Positions 1 through 10,545 of a DNA stretch of 64,000 nucleotides are shown here, one piece after another. Numbering within the stretch: the first letter of the stretch is position 1; every line of letters begins with the position of its first letter. This DNA comes from Prunus persica (lineage: Eukaryota > Streptophyta > Magnoliopsida > Rosales > Rosaceae). Both the position numbers and the translations under genes were made by a program. A model generated the notes under the pieces. That model was not told the origin of the DNA and searched no databases. It saw only the letters and a list, made by a program, of their open reading frames with translations. The stretch covers positions 16,222,950-16,286,949 of the forward strand of contig NC_034009.1 in NCBI RefSeq assembly GCF_000346465.2, given 5' to 3'.

Positions 1-78
1 CCTCTTTGCTCTCTCTTCCTCTCATCTGAATCTTGAGTATACAGGTAAGCTTCCTTGTTCCTGATAGAGGGAGAGGGT

Positions 79-82
<4 letters not shown>

Positions 83-133
<51 letters not shown>
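83..133. repeat. (AG)n microsatellite
   Basis: About 25 uninterrupted AG dinucleotides. The flanking 134-580 shows no gene. Confidence 0.95.
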
Positions 134-137
<4 letters not shown>

Positions 138-579
138 TTTTTAATACAAAAATACCATTTTTCCCCTGTATTTAACAGAAAAGATAACAACATTGACAAC
201 AGGACCATTTGTCCTTGTCCTAACGAAATTGAAGTTCAAGAACCACATGAACGATTTTGGAAATTGAGGGACCAAAATGCTAATCGGGTCAAAGTGTTTC
301 ATATACTTTTTATGCATATTTGCTGGTGACTTTCATCAACTCTATGAAAGTGTTTAAGAATATGTCAATTCTATCAAAGTTATTCACTAAATAAGTATTT
401 ATAAGAGCATCTCCAATAATAGTAGCATGTTTTTTTTTAACTTTTTAAAGTAAAATTAAATGTTTTGAAGAGCTAAAGTCAACATATCATTCTTGAAGAG
501 AGAGAAAGAGGTTGCAACTTTGATGACTAAGTTTGACAAGTCTGTTGGAGAGATTTTTTCAAAATCAAATAATGAACAG

Positions 580-930
580 GTAAGCTTCCTTTTTTCAAGC
601 TTTATCTCTTTTTGATTAATTATGAGTTTGCAATCTTAGTTGGGATGTCTATGCTAGAGTTTCTTCGATCATGCGTGATTGTTAGTGGAGGCTCACCAGA
701 TTATTTTAATTTTGATGTTATATCTCTCTATTATTGTAATAGCCCTTTATGACTAGTTTGTATTGGCCCTTTGTGACTATGGCCTTTTTAATTGAATTAT
801 GAATGCAATCCCAGAAATTTGAAATAATAATAATAATTATAAATCATGATGGATAGTGTAGTCAAAAGGTACTTCGTGTGGAAAAAATGTTTGACTTCTT
901 TGGATTCACATGCACGTTTGAAAATGTGGG
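580..930. repeat. Duplicated non-coding module, copy 1 (second copy at 27660-27941)
   Basis: The stretch from the 'ttcaagctttatctctttttgatta' region onward recurs at 27660-27941 with scattered substitutions. After a solo LTR, the homology resumes at 28452 ('aaaaaggtactcctgtggaaaaaat'). It shows that the 0-2 kb and 27.6-28.6 kb regions are paralogous. No coding potential is seen on either strand. Confidence 0.8.
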
Positions 931-1010
931 AAAATAATCAATCAAGCTCTCTCTTTCGGTTACAGTAGTAACAATGGCGAAGCTAGAATTTTATGTATGT
1001 GGAGCATCTC

Positions 1011-1497
1011 ACAAAATATAAACAATAAAAAATTCGAACCCAAGACATACCAAAACATCAAAGAGAAAAGAAGAAGCAATAACTAGAAGAACAAGAAGAC
1101 CAAGAAGAAATGGTATGCTTGACTTCTTGTTGTACTTGTTGCCAACTTTGCTAATCCCAACACGCTCGCCTTTGTTTGCATAAAATGTATTGCCACAAAT
1201 GTTGTGGTTTCGACCCCTCCTTGGTTGATGAACATCAACACCACCTCCACCTTCTTTGTTGTAAGCATCGTGAATCCTAATATTCGTACTTTTAATTGCG
1301 AAGAAATCATTCTCATTAATGTTGAAGGTCTCGTTGCTTTCATCAATATTTTCTGCCTCATTATTTTTGCTTTGCTGCTCCTTCTCTTTGGGGCTCTTGT
1401 CCAGAAAGCGTTCTAGGGCGACCAGAAAAGATGTTTCTTATCCTCTCTTGGAGGCTCTGATTCAGTTGTTCAGCTTCAGATTGAGATCGAGACCCAT
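1011..1497 (-). pseudogene. GN-motif / C-terminal hydrophobic protein family, copy A (frame broken)
   Basis: Function not recognised. Read on the minus strand, this exon-like block follows a possible acceptor (tataag-like at 1498-1502) and starts with the D-G-S-R-S-Q-S-E-A-E-Q-L-N-Q motif shared by the copies at 9051-9391 and 26161-26642. It then has the Gly-Asn motif N-H-N-I-C-G-N-T-F-Y-A, followed by R-V-G-I and V-G-N. It ends in a hydrophobic stretch (L-L-G-L-L-V-L-L-V). Relative to copy C, a short deletion near 1390 brings a TAA into frame, so this copy is probably non-functional. The approximate end is where the hydrophobic frame meets a stop. It could also be decaying non-coding duplication. 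Confidence 0.55.
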
Positions 1498-1689
1498 CTT
1501 ATGTATGTGCAAAGATAAAAAAGGAAAGATCTTCAAATAAGTGGAGGCAAATACTCCAAAATCAATTGGAAGACAATCTTTCAATAACTGGAAGTTTCTA
1601 TTGTAAACTAATTACATAAATTCCTTAAACCTTATACACACATAGAATCACATCAAGGAAAAGATCTTGAATCAAATAAAATTTCCTAC

Positions 1690-1810
1690 TCTCTCCGATT
1701 TTATCCCCGTAATATATTATTCCCAACGATGTTGAAGTCATTGCCTCTTCCGCCCTTGTCTTTTTCTTTTGGGGTTGGAGAGTTTTGGTGCTCAAGGAAA
1801 AGAGAAGTTC
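1690..1810 (-). pseudogene. Upstream-exon fragment of the same GN-motif family (copy A)
   Basis: This 120-bp block is clearly homologous to 29730-29860. In the better copy at 29678-30010 the minus frame reads N-D-F-S-I-V-G-N-N-I-T-G-K-K-S-E-R-V-G-I. Here the frame is interrupted by a stop just after the G-N-N-I motif. Its position, upstream on the minus strand of 1011-1497, suggests that the gene was two-exon. Confidence 0.5.
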
Positions 1811-1999
1811 ACATTAATTATATAATAAATTATAATTAGTGCTTGTAATTATCAATTATCAAGCTAATTGATTACGTTGAGATTATAATTATCTTGCAAT
1901 TATCAAAAGAGGACGACCCTCTTGTCCTAATCAAAGAGGGACCGGACAGACTTTTTAAAGTGGCCATGCTTGTGGAAAAATTATACAATACATTGTACA

Positions 2000-2519
2000 T
2001 GTTGTAAAGAAGAATAAGTAAAGAAGAATAGGTGAAGCCCACATAGCCAACTAACACCCACCAACCTAACCACACACCCACCAAACCAAACCACTACCCA
2101 ATTGATTGAAGAATATTAATGATGTTGTTGATTGAAGAATATTAATGATGTTGTTGATTGAAGAATATTAATGATGTTGTCTACCAATTATATTGTGAGG
2201 TGAACAACCAATGTCTTAGGCCTATAAATAGATACCTCTATCAAGAGAAGTTTACACATATAGAAGAGGAAGAGAAGGAAGAATGAGGGTGAGTGAGTTG
2301 AGAGGAAAGAGAGCAAGAGAGAAATTCTCCAAGAGAGAAAATTGAGTGAGCCATACATATTGTAAACACAAAGTTGTAGCCCTATTATTTTACATAGTGG
2401 AAAAGTTACTGCTGCTGCTTTCCGGGGATGTAGGCATAGCCGAACCTCGTTAAATACTGTGTCTCATCTACTTTACGTACAGCTCAATATTCGCACATAT
2501 ACCAGTTCATTTTATAACA
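2000..2519 (+). repeat. 5' LTR of element 1
   Basis: 520 bp with a TATA-type box CTATAAATAG near 2222. It holds three tandem copies of a 26-bp unit (TTGATTGAAGAATATTAATG core, about 2100-2180), whereas the 3' LTR has two. This accounts for almost all of the length difference; besides a 1-bp indel, only about three substitutions separate the LTRs. Confidence 0.92.
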
Positions 2520-2799
2520 CGTTATCAGCACGAGAAGCTCTCAGGTATAATTTTTGTGTTGCACTATTATCTATACTACTAACCCTTATGTTGATGTAAG
2601 GAAGAAAAGTAGTGGAGGAGCTGTGGTCTGCAAGAGAGATATACGAGCAAACCAACTGTGTGCAGATTACAGGTGGAAAGCATTTGATTTAAGAGACAAG
2701 CATGATGCCTTCCACAAACGATAATAATATTATCTGCTATACTATTTGATCGTGGTGTTGATGAGAACCCACCAATAATTGCCTTTACTTTACCGTAAA

Positions 2800-3240
2800 T
2801 TTACTTTTACTTAAAGTAATATAATATATTATATTTACTGTATGGTGTAGGTTTATTACTCATACAACAGTATTTATTTAAAAGGGTGGTGCGGGTTTAT
2901 CGTACACGCCTTTACTTCTATTTAAATGTATGGGGCAGAATTAGTGCCCGTATAAGCACCATTTACTTTACCGCACATTTAATTTTATTTAAAGTATGGT
3001 GCGGGATTAACGTCCATACAGCAAGCAATTTAATTTATGAATTTAATTTACCTCATATTTACATTTATTTAAAAGGGTGGTGCGGGTTTATCGTCCACGC
3101 CTTTACTTTTATTTAAATGTATGGAGCAGAATTAATGCCCATACAAGTACCTTAACTTTATGAATTTAATTTACCGCACATTTACATTTATTTAAAGTGT
3201 GGTGCGGGTTTTATCGTCCATACCAATAATTTATTTACCA
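2800..3240 (+). repeat. Degenerate tandem array in the leader of element 1
   Basis: A roughly 60-bp theme recurs about five times: an AT-rich TTTATTTAAA segment, then TGGTGCGGGTTTATCGTCCA, then CATACA. Spacing is irregular. It lies between the primer-binding segment and any coding remnant. The ORF across it is a by-product of the repeat. Confidence 0.75.
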
Positions 3241-3289
3241 GCAATTTATTTTATGGATTAAATGTGCTGTATGATGAGTTTTTACAGTA

Positions 3290-3870
3290 TGCAGATCAGG
3301 ACCAGAAGTTCCTTGATCCTCATCATACAATTACATCAGGACTTGAAGATCCTTGATGATGATGTTAATATAAGAGCTGGCAGTCTCTCCGGTACTATAT
3401 TTGTAAACATGTGATTGGACTTGAGGGTCCTTGATCCCTGACATGTAAATTAGGACCTGGGGTTCCTTAATGATGTAACAGTACCGTATTGGTTCATAAT
3501 GCCGTACACATGGATGATAACTGTACCGGCAAATATACTGTACACATGAATAGATACGTATTCATGGCTTGATGAATAGTACCGGATATATGAATAGTGA
3601 CGTATACATAAATATTAATCATTTTGGGTTAACCATCACTATTCAAAAAGGGAACCTGCAGTTCCTTAAACTCATGGATGAGCAATTAAATGAGATGCCA
3701 GAAGTTCCTCAAGATATGGACAATTATGTAAGGGCTTGAAGTCTAGAAATATGTACAGAAAATTGTAAAAATGTCCATACCATGAGAACATGTGATTTTG
3801 GCTTGAGGTTCAAAATCTAACAGTGTTGAGAACCTGAAGTTCCAACAATTAAATGGACAACCCTTGAGGT
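3290..3870 (+). repeat. Interspersed near-palindromic GAACCTGAAGTTC-type motifs
   Basis: Variants of GAACCTGAAGTTC (each near its own reverse complement) occur every few tens of bases: 'gaccagaagttccttgatcc', 'ggacttgaagatcc', 'ggacctggggttcc', 'gaacctgcagttcc', 'gaacctgaagttcc'. The same motif in inverse orientation fills the equivalent leader of the Copia elements at 45.9-46.3 and 50.3-50.8 kb, so it is a family trait. Confidence 0.7.
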
Positions 3871-4300
3871 ATTATTGCAAATTGTGGTACGCCACATATT
3901 TCTTTGGCATAAGAGAATGATGAATTGAGGCTCCCCTCACATTTTGTTATATCTGGGCCGGAAGCTCATGAACCCAAATATATGAGATATTAGCATGGCT
4001 TTTACTCCATTCATATTTCATGTCCATTTGAAAAGGGCGAATAAATTCTGAGTTTGTGTTTAGCCCAGGCCAAAAGTTTCATACATTGAAATATGAAATT
4101 TGGGAGAGTCGATGTGGTTATTTGAACCTATAAGGCACAAGGTTCCAAACCGTCATTTTAAAAAGACGTAAAAAAAAAAAAAAACCACAAGTGCAAGTTT
4201 AAGAATGTGCGCAATTATTATAATATGAAAGGAACATACAACAGATAGATTTTTCCACCTGCAATGAAGGTGCAGGCCCTGTAAAATCTATAAAAATACA

Positions 4301-4852
4301 TTATGTTCTGGAAGCCTCTGAAGGAAGAGGACGACGCCTCTTAAGCTTAGCCATGAGCCTCTCGTGGTCTCCCAAAATTCTTTCATTGGAGACCTGCAGC
4401 ATGTCTAGCCTTCTCAGTGTATCAACAGAGTACGAACTCACCAGTTTCAACAAGGCATTATTCTCTCCTTTAAGTTTCTCAACCTCCTGTTGAGACTCAT
4501 GAAGCATTCTTTGGAGAGACGAATTTTCAGTTGTTAACCTCTCAACCTCGTTTGCTCTGGCACGCAAACGATCAGCCATGTTAGAAATAGAAGCAGCACT
4601 CTGAATGCTAAAAGCCATTGAGTCATCAATAGCCTCTTCCTCACACCTCCCTGTTAACAGCATTTCATCCATTGGAGTAATGAAATTCCTAGCTACTATG
4701 ACAGCAGTAGCATCATTCATCATCACAGAATCATTAACTGTGAGATGACGATTTTGGGATACAAAGGATGGACGCCAAACTTGGGCGTCACTGGTTGTTG
4801 TGGGAGTATCATTTAAATTGAGATAATTTGGGCAGGAAGAAGAGGAAGCCAT
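4301..4852 (-). CDS. Antisense 183-residue coiled-coil protein carried inside LTR element 1
   Basis: An uninterrupted minus-strand frame of 183 codons within the retrotransposon, opposite to its transcription. The N-terminal ~60 residues are Ser/Thr/Asn-rich and acidic. Residues ~85-170 form a predicted coiled coil with heptad leucines and many E/K/R (the segment with R-L-T-T-E-N-S-S-L-Q and V-E-K-L-K-G-E-N-N-A-L-L-K-L). The C terminus is basic (K-L-K-R-R-R). The upstream 150 bp on its strand contains a TATA-like CTATAGATAT (near 4955-4965). No transposase, protease, gag or pol motif is seen and the function is not recognised. It may be a captured host gene or a family-specific antisense gene. 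The long open frame in an otherwise decayed interior suggests recent capture or selection. Confidence 0.6.
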   Translation of the reverse strand: MASSSSCPNYLNLNDTPTTTSDAQVWRPSFVSQNRHLTVNDSVMMNDATAVIVARNFITPMDEMLLTGRCEEEAIDDSMAFSIQSAASISNMADRLRARANEVERLTTENSSLQRMLHESQQEVEKLKGENNALLKLVSSYSVDTLRRLDMLQVSNERILGDHERLMAKLKRRRPLPSEASRT

Positions 4853-4859
4853 TTTTAAG

Positions 4860-7564
4860 AAGGTTTCGAAGAAAGTCTTAGGAAAACTAAAGTTTCAGAA
4901 AATGAAGGAAGTTGAGTTGAAACGCAGTTGCTCCAATCAAGTTTTGCAAAGGCAATATCTATAGGAGGAAATATGACTACAGTTTCCAGGATCCCAATAT
5001 TATCTCAGATCCCCATATTATCTTTTTCTTTCCCAGATTCTAAAACTTCACGTGGCCTCCATTAATGTTTGTCGGCACTTTCGGCGTTTTCAAAGTATTA
5101 TTTTCGTCAAAAGCCGATCTTGCTTTACGGATTTCATGGAGCTACTTTTTCAAAAGTATCCCGAGAATCTCGCAATTTTCCTATGGTTAATTTGAAATTC
5201 ACCGGTTCTACCTATTCCTCTTATTTGTGTATAAATGTGTTACTAACGAAATTTTCTTTGCAGAAGACATCCAGTTTTCTCCATACCTAGTGATGCGATA
5301 TCTACTTATTTTTCTTATCAGTGAGCACTTAATATGCCCGAGAAGCAAGACTATCTCTGATCATCCATTCAGGAAGCGAGACTATCCCTGATCACGTTTC
5401 CGCCACATCAGGGAACTGTGAAGGCGACCTTATGCTCTAATCTCCGGAAGTTCTTCTAGACTAGGAGAAATGAGAGCTGGTTGTTTGCTCCCACCAGCTT
5501 CCTTCCTTGATTGCTGAGCTTGTTGTCTGCTCCCACCAGCTTTCTTCCTTGATTGCTTACCTTCTCTTGCAATCAATATCACATTATTTTTGCATTTTTT
5601 CTCTTTTTGTAACTCTCTGAGGATTATTTATTTTTGACAGAGAAAAGAGTTGTGATTTTGCTCTTGCAGGATATAACTAGATCATCAAGCGCTACATTTA
5701 CTGGGCCGATACAAGCTTGAATGATACTTGAGAAAAGTTTCTCCCACCTAAGGACGTAAGCAATACTTGTGTTATTTTATGCTTATATACTTATTTGATA
5801 TTTTTTCCGTTCCAAAAGAATGGCTTGTATGTATCCACGAATTATTAATGCAAATTTTACAGATTGCAAGTTGGATACATTGATAATACACTGCACAGAT
5901 TAAAGTCCCATAAGAACAGAATATGGGTATAGCAGTGATCAATATGATGCACGCTTGTTGCGTAGCAAATGATGTGGATTGAAGTCCCGAAAGGACAATC
6001 CTTTGACATGTCAATATTGATATTATGCACGCCTAATGCGTAGCAAATTATATGGGTTAAAGTCCCATAATATGGGTTAAGGTCCCAGAAATTAATTGAC
6101 ATGTATGTATTAATCTGTGACATGCCTTCAGCATGACAGATATATGGGTTCTAAATGTTCCAACTCCCTAAATGGAGATTATCCACGCCCTACTGCTAAA
6201 TAACGCTCCAATGGAGGTTATAGTCCACATTCTCACATAATAAAAGCCCCATGAAGTGGCTTGGGTACCCAAAGGCAAATAAATTCTTATAATTGATGCA
6301 TGCGCATGCAAATGAGAATGGTGGGATCATGAATTGATGAATGACAATTTTTGATCATGAATTGATGAATGACAATTTTTGGTTTTGGAGTAGCTACTCA
6401 AATCATCAATGGGCTGTGTTGATTGGAACCACGTTCAATTATTAAATGTCGACAATATTATTGGCCAAAATGGAATGAGGTAATTCCATTATAGATGAGA
6501 ATGAACGTGAAAGAACAAACCCACAGTACGAACCCCAAAAGATGTTAATACTGAAATTTATACTTGGGTGTTCGGAATAAAAGGGAATATACCTACTTTG
6601 TATGACACACTGTTTCTGGCAGAAACAAGGAATGTTGGGTTTTCTCCATATTTACAGATTCAATTGTGCCCCCTCTTATTACACAATTACGGAGACCAAC
6701 ATATTATCTTTAAGGGTTATTAAATGCACGGAGCATATCGCCAGAAGCGATTTCTTAAAGATATATAAATAGCTGGGTAAAAGCTATATAATGTGTCATA
6801 AAGTTTAAACCCTTTTTAGACAAAATCCGTTGAGAGGATTGACATTGCATAAAGCAAGTCCCTAAAGGACATGTGCTTGAAGCACAAAATTTGTACTCAA
6901 TATTAATATGCATAAATTACCTCAGTGAGTACATTGATTATAATATGATTGCAACACATTAAAGCTTCTGCAGAGTTCAAGAAATATTTGTCTCGACTTA
7001 AGGATCGAGCATTATGCCAACGAGATTCTTGCTTATACTAAGAAAGTATTGAAGCATTTTTATGAGGATTATCCGTTGGACACTTTAATGATTTTCCGGA
7101 AGTATATTGGACCGGACATCATATTTTCCAGATAGGGCTCAACTCCATCACCATCATTTTGGGATGATGTGAGGTATATTTGATGCTATCTCCGCATAAC
7201 ACCATGTACGGGCATATTATTTTAAGTGAACTTACAAATAGCCCAAGTTTTGTTAGAAACGCGGACTCTGAAAATTTCTATGATTTACATAGAGATAGCT
7301 CACTGGAAATATATTTACTTACTCAACTACGAGAATTATTAATGGCTATATCATCCACTCACTCCGAAAGATTCTCACTCCAAAAGATAGTCATGAAGAC
7401 ATCAGGGGGAGATATTAATCAGGGGGAGCATCCAGAAGTATGCTATACAGATTGCTGTACTCTTTTTTTCTTCCTTCCATCAGTTTTCTACCTCACTGGG
7501 TTTTTCTCCAAGCAAGGTTTTAATGAGGCAACCAATCTAGGGACATGTGGTCTTCAAGGGGGAG
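4860..7564 (+). other. Interior of element 1, no intact gene
   Basis: Decayed retrotransposon interior. It contains short recurring segments such as the 'agtcccataa / tatgggttaaagtccc' repeats (5890-6090) and a duplicated 'gatcatgaattgatgaatgacaattttt' (6330-6380). The last ~160 bp before the 3' LTR are similar to the 3' end of the minus-strand Copia element at 43815-44100 (shared 'ctcactgggtttttc..caaggttttaatgaggcaa' theme), which ties the two to one family. Confidence 0.7.
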
Positions 7565-8059
7565 TGTTGTAAAGAAGAATAAGTAAAGAAGAATAGGTGA
7601 AGCCCACATAGCCAACTAACACCCACCAAACCTAACCACACACCCACCAAACCAAACCACTACCCAATTGATTGAAGAATATTAATGATGTTGTTGATTG
7701 AAGAATATTAATGATGTTGTCTACCAATTATATTGTGAGGTGAACAACCAATGTCTTAGGCCTATAAATAGATACCTCTATCAAGAGAAGTTTACACATA
7801 TAGAAGAGGAAGAGAAGGAAGAATGAGGGTGAGTGAGTTAAGAGGAAAGAGAGCAAGAGAGAAATTCTCCAAGAGAGAAAATTGAGTGAGCCATACATAT
7901 TGTAAACACAAAGTTGTAGCCCTATTATTTTACATAGTGGAAAAGTTACTGCTGCTGCTCTCCGGGGATGTAGGCATAGCCGAACCTCGTTAAATACTGT
8001 GTCTCATCTACTTTACGTGCAGCTCAATATTCGCACATATACCAGTTCATTTTATAACA
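7565..8059 (+). repeat. 3' LTR of element 1
   Basis: 495 bp, matching 2000-2519 except for one missing 26-bp unit, a 1-bp indel and about three substitutions. It is followed directly by the GTACA duplication. Confidence 0.92.
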
Positions 8060-8237
8060 GTACATCAAATTTGAAAAGCAGCAATTTGAATAATCACCAG
8101 TGTTGACCAGGGCCGTCCCTTGGCCAGGGCAACTAGGTCATCGCCCGGGGCCCACAATTGAGAGGGGCATAAATATGACGTTTTAATATGGTTTAGGTCA
8201 ATTACCACGCGGGTATTGTATTTGTATGAGATATTTC

Positions 8238-9588
8238 TAAGAGTGAACAAGAATTCTTTGTAGAGATTTGTAACTTTCTTGTTTTGTTTATGGTACTGGA
8301 AATGACTTTCTGTTTTTAGGTATTTTAGCTGCACTGCATTCATATGGAAATATATATATGATTTATCTACATTTCAAGATATCAATCATTAATGTAACCA
8401 AAAATCATCTGATGACTACAATTTGTGGCTTATCCACTTTCCTTCATTGGGGTTTCTATTCAAGCAATGCTGGTAGTAAGGTCACATGCCAACAAGTTCA
8501 TGAACAAAATTAGAACAGGTCATTTGCCTTGGAAAGCAAGACTCCAACACACAACTTCCGTCTCCGATTGTCTTAGACGAATTAATGATATGGTTGAATT
8601 TTCTCTCTTTTTGGTTTTGCTTACGCTCACTCCTGATATACTTTAGTGGCTATGAAAGAAAAAAGCTAGAACAAGAAGAAATAATACTTATGGCATGTAC
8701 ACAAGAAGAAAAAAGAAATAATACTTACTCAGCATATATCAATATACTTATGGCATGTAGAAGAATACTTACTCAGCATATATCAATATACTTATGGCAT
8801 GTAGAAGATGAAGAAATACATAAATATATATAAGAGAAATAAGATTCAAATTCAGAGAAAGGAACGCAAAGAAAAGTTTGAGTATAGGAGCTCTAGTGGC
8901 CATACATCTCCAAACCCTTCCGCTACATAATAGTACGGGAAACTCCAACCGAATCTTTCTTTCTCAATTATTGATTTTTCTCTTCTTTTTCTTCTTGGTC
9001 GTGCCTTCTTTTCAGTCAAGCCGCTTGCTTCATTTTTTTGCTTTGCTTACTCACCGTAAAATAAAACATAAAGCTAGAACAACAAAAACAACAAGAACAA
9101 GAAGACCAAGAAAAAATGGTACGGTCGAGTTGTTGTACTCGTTGCCAACCGTAATCCCAACACCTGCGCTTTTAATTGCGGAGATATTATTATTACTAAT
9201 ATTGTTGGTCTTGTTGCTTCCATCAGTATTTTTTACCTCGCAATTTTCATTTTGCTGGGGCTCTTGTTCAGTTATTTCTCTTTGGGGATCTTGTTCAGAA
9301 AGCGTTCTAGGGTGACCAGGAAAGCGGTTTCTTACCCTCCCTTCGGGGTTTTGGTTCAGTTGTTCAGCTTTAGATTGAGATCGAGACCCATCTTACATAT
9401 ATGCAAAGATCAAAATGGAAAGATATTCAAATAAGTGGAGGCAAATACTCCAATTAGATGGAAGACAATCTTTCAATAAATGGAAGCTACTATTGTAAAC
9501 TAATTACATAAATTCCTTAAACCCTATACACACGTAGAAATCGCATCAAGGAAAGATCTTGAATCAAATAAAAATATTAATCATAATA
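8238..9588. repeat. Paralogous segment B (left part)
   Basis: Homologous to 14345-15155 joined to 25801-26843, and continued after the composite-LTR element at 12177-12960. Segment B lacks the MITE and the CACTA element, so it shows their pre-insertion state. The junction 'gctcactcctgatatac' (8630-8645) is the empty site for CACTA-1. A 43-bp 'aatacttactcagcatatatc' unit is duplicated here (8720-8800) and single in segment C. Confidence 0.9.
9051..9391 (-). CDS. GN-motif / C-terminal hydrophobic protein family, copy B (open last exon)
   Basis: Function not recognised. On the minus strand an open frame runs from a plausible acceptor (TAAG at 9392-9395) to TGA at 9051-9053. It begins D-G-S-R-S-Q-S-K-A-E-Q-L-N-Q and is rich in Gln, Glu, Asn and Arg. 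It contains V-G-I-T-V-G-N-E, a shortened form of the family Gly-Asn motif. It ends with a ~16-residue hydrophobic stretch (G-L-L-V-L-V-V-F-V-V-L-A-L) that could be a membrane tail. The acceptor phase implies an upstream exon, which I cannot place in this copy. The homologous frame is also open in copy C, which supports real coding origin. Confidence 0.5.
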
Positions 9589-9593
9589 GTACA

Positions 9594-10545
9594 TGTTGGC
9601 GAGTCCTTACTTAGTTAGAATTTTGGTTCCTTATTTCATTAGAATTTTGGTTACTTACCAATTATATTTTGTCCTATTGTAATAGAGATTATTTTATTTA
9701 GTGTTATGGGGGTTGATGATTTTTTCAACCTTCATGGAGGTAGCACCACCGACTCATTCTCTCATTCTCCACCAACCATCGTTGAGTTGAGTGCCCAGAT
9801 GGCTCCGCTCCTACAGATGCAGACTTTGACCCCGAACCCGATCCAAAATCAGGATCCTCTTTTGACGACCCCGACCCCGACCCCGACTATGATGACGACC
9901 ACCCAGACCCCGACCCCGACTATGACGACGACGACCCCGACCCCGACCCCGAAGACGACCCCGACCCCGACCCCGACTCCGAAGACGACCCCGACCCCCA
10001 CTCCGATGATGACCCCAACCCCGAATTTGTCTCTGATTCAGACCCTGATCCCGATTTCAACTCTGACTCCGGCCTCGACTCAGGCTCATATTCCGATCCC
10101 AATTCCTACTCAACTGTATCCTATGCATCTTCCGTTGCACAGATTATGACTTCTCGACTAACGACCCCGACACATGGACCAGATTGCGCATTTTGTGAAA
10201 TCCGAGGATCAATTGGCGGATATTTTGACAAATGCGATTTCCAGTAAAGCATTCCACAATTCACTAGATCAGTTGAGCATTGGCGACATCTATGCACCAA
10301 CTGAGGGGGAGTGTTGGCGTGACTTGTGGATATTGACTTACTTTCCTTACACACCAAGAATTCCTATTATAATTGTAATTGATTTACTTTAATTTCTGAT
10401 TTCCTACTGCAAATAGATTTAGGAATTTATTATTTACTTGCCTATTTAGGTTTTGTTGTATTATAAATATGACCTCCTACAAGGAGAAGAATACACAGAA
10501 AATTCCCACAAACAAATATTCTCTCATAGTTTTAATATTTTAGCA
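9594..10545 (+). repeat. Left composite LTR
   Basis: Order inside: an LTR-like start (TGTTGGCGAGTCC); a 260-bp low-complexity stretch read as Asp-Pro repeats in one frame and Thr-Pro in another (9830-10090); an RNase H tail fragment (10174-10299); a polypurine tract (CTGAGGGGGAG, ending 10311); and an inner 234-bp LTR (10312-10545, TGTTGGCGTGACTT to TTAGCA). It differs from the right LTR by two substitutions and one 28-bp tandem duplication. Confidence 0.9.
10174..10311 (+). pseudogene. Copia pol C-terminal (RNase H tail) fragment inside the LTR
   Basis: The frame reads Q-I-A-H-F-V-K-S-E-D-Q-L-A-D-I-L-T, then G-D-I-Y-A-P-T. This is the usual end of Copia RNase H domains, normally directly followed by the polypurine tract and the 3' LTR. 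That is exactly what follows here. It therefore marks a former pol/3'-LTR junction now embedded in a larger LTR. A second copy is at 11805-11942. Confidence 0.8.

Larger units (their letters stand above)
2000..8059 (+). mobile_element. LTR retrotransposon 1 (Copia-like, non-autonomous), complete with target duplication
   Basis: Direct terminal repeats at 2000-2519 and 7565-8059 begin TGTTGTAAAG and end TTATAACA. They are flanked by a perfect 5-bp duplication GTACA (1995-1999 and 8060-8064). A purine-rich tract ending in AAGGGGGAG abuts the 3' LTR (near 7556-7564), and a candidate primer-binding segment, cGTTATCAGCACGAG, follows the 5' LTR. No intact gag or pol frame is visible. Short recognisable pieces (for example 7020-7110) resemble decayed polyprotein. 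The interior carries tandem and palindromic repeats and a long antisense ORF (4301-4852). The few LTR differences indicate a fairly recent insertion, probably mobilised by a related autonomous element. Confidence 0.9.

Noticed and set aside
7180..7572. 130-codon plus-strand ORF ending at the 3' LTR of element 1
   Set aside because: Shows no domain. It covers the decayed Copia 3' tail and ends in the polypurine tract, so it is a remnant rather than a gene.
9920..10102. Ser-Gly-Glu-rich antisense ORF
   Set aside because: Third reading of the same low-complexity repeat.
9706..10149. 147-codon Thr-Pro-rich ORF (and its copy at 11309-11752)
   Set aside because: It lies in an LTR and is the off-frame reading of a GACCCC repeat; the Asp-Pro frame is continuous with the surrounding pol-like text and is more likely original.
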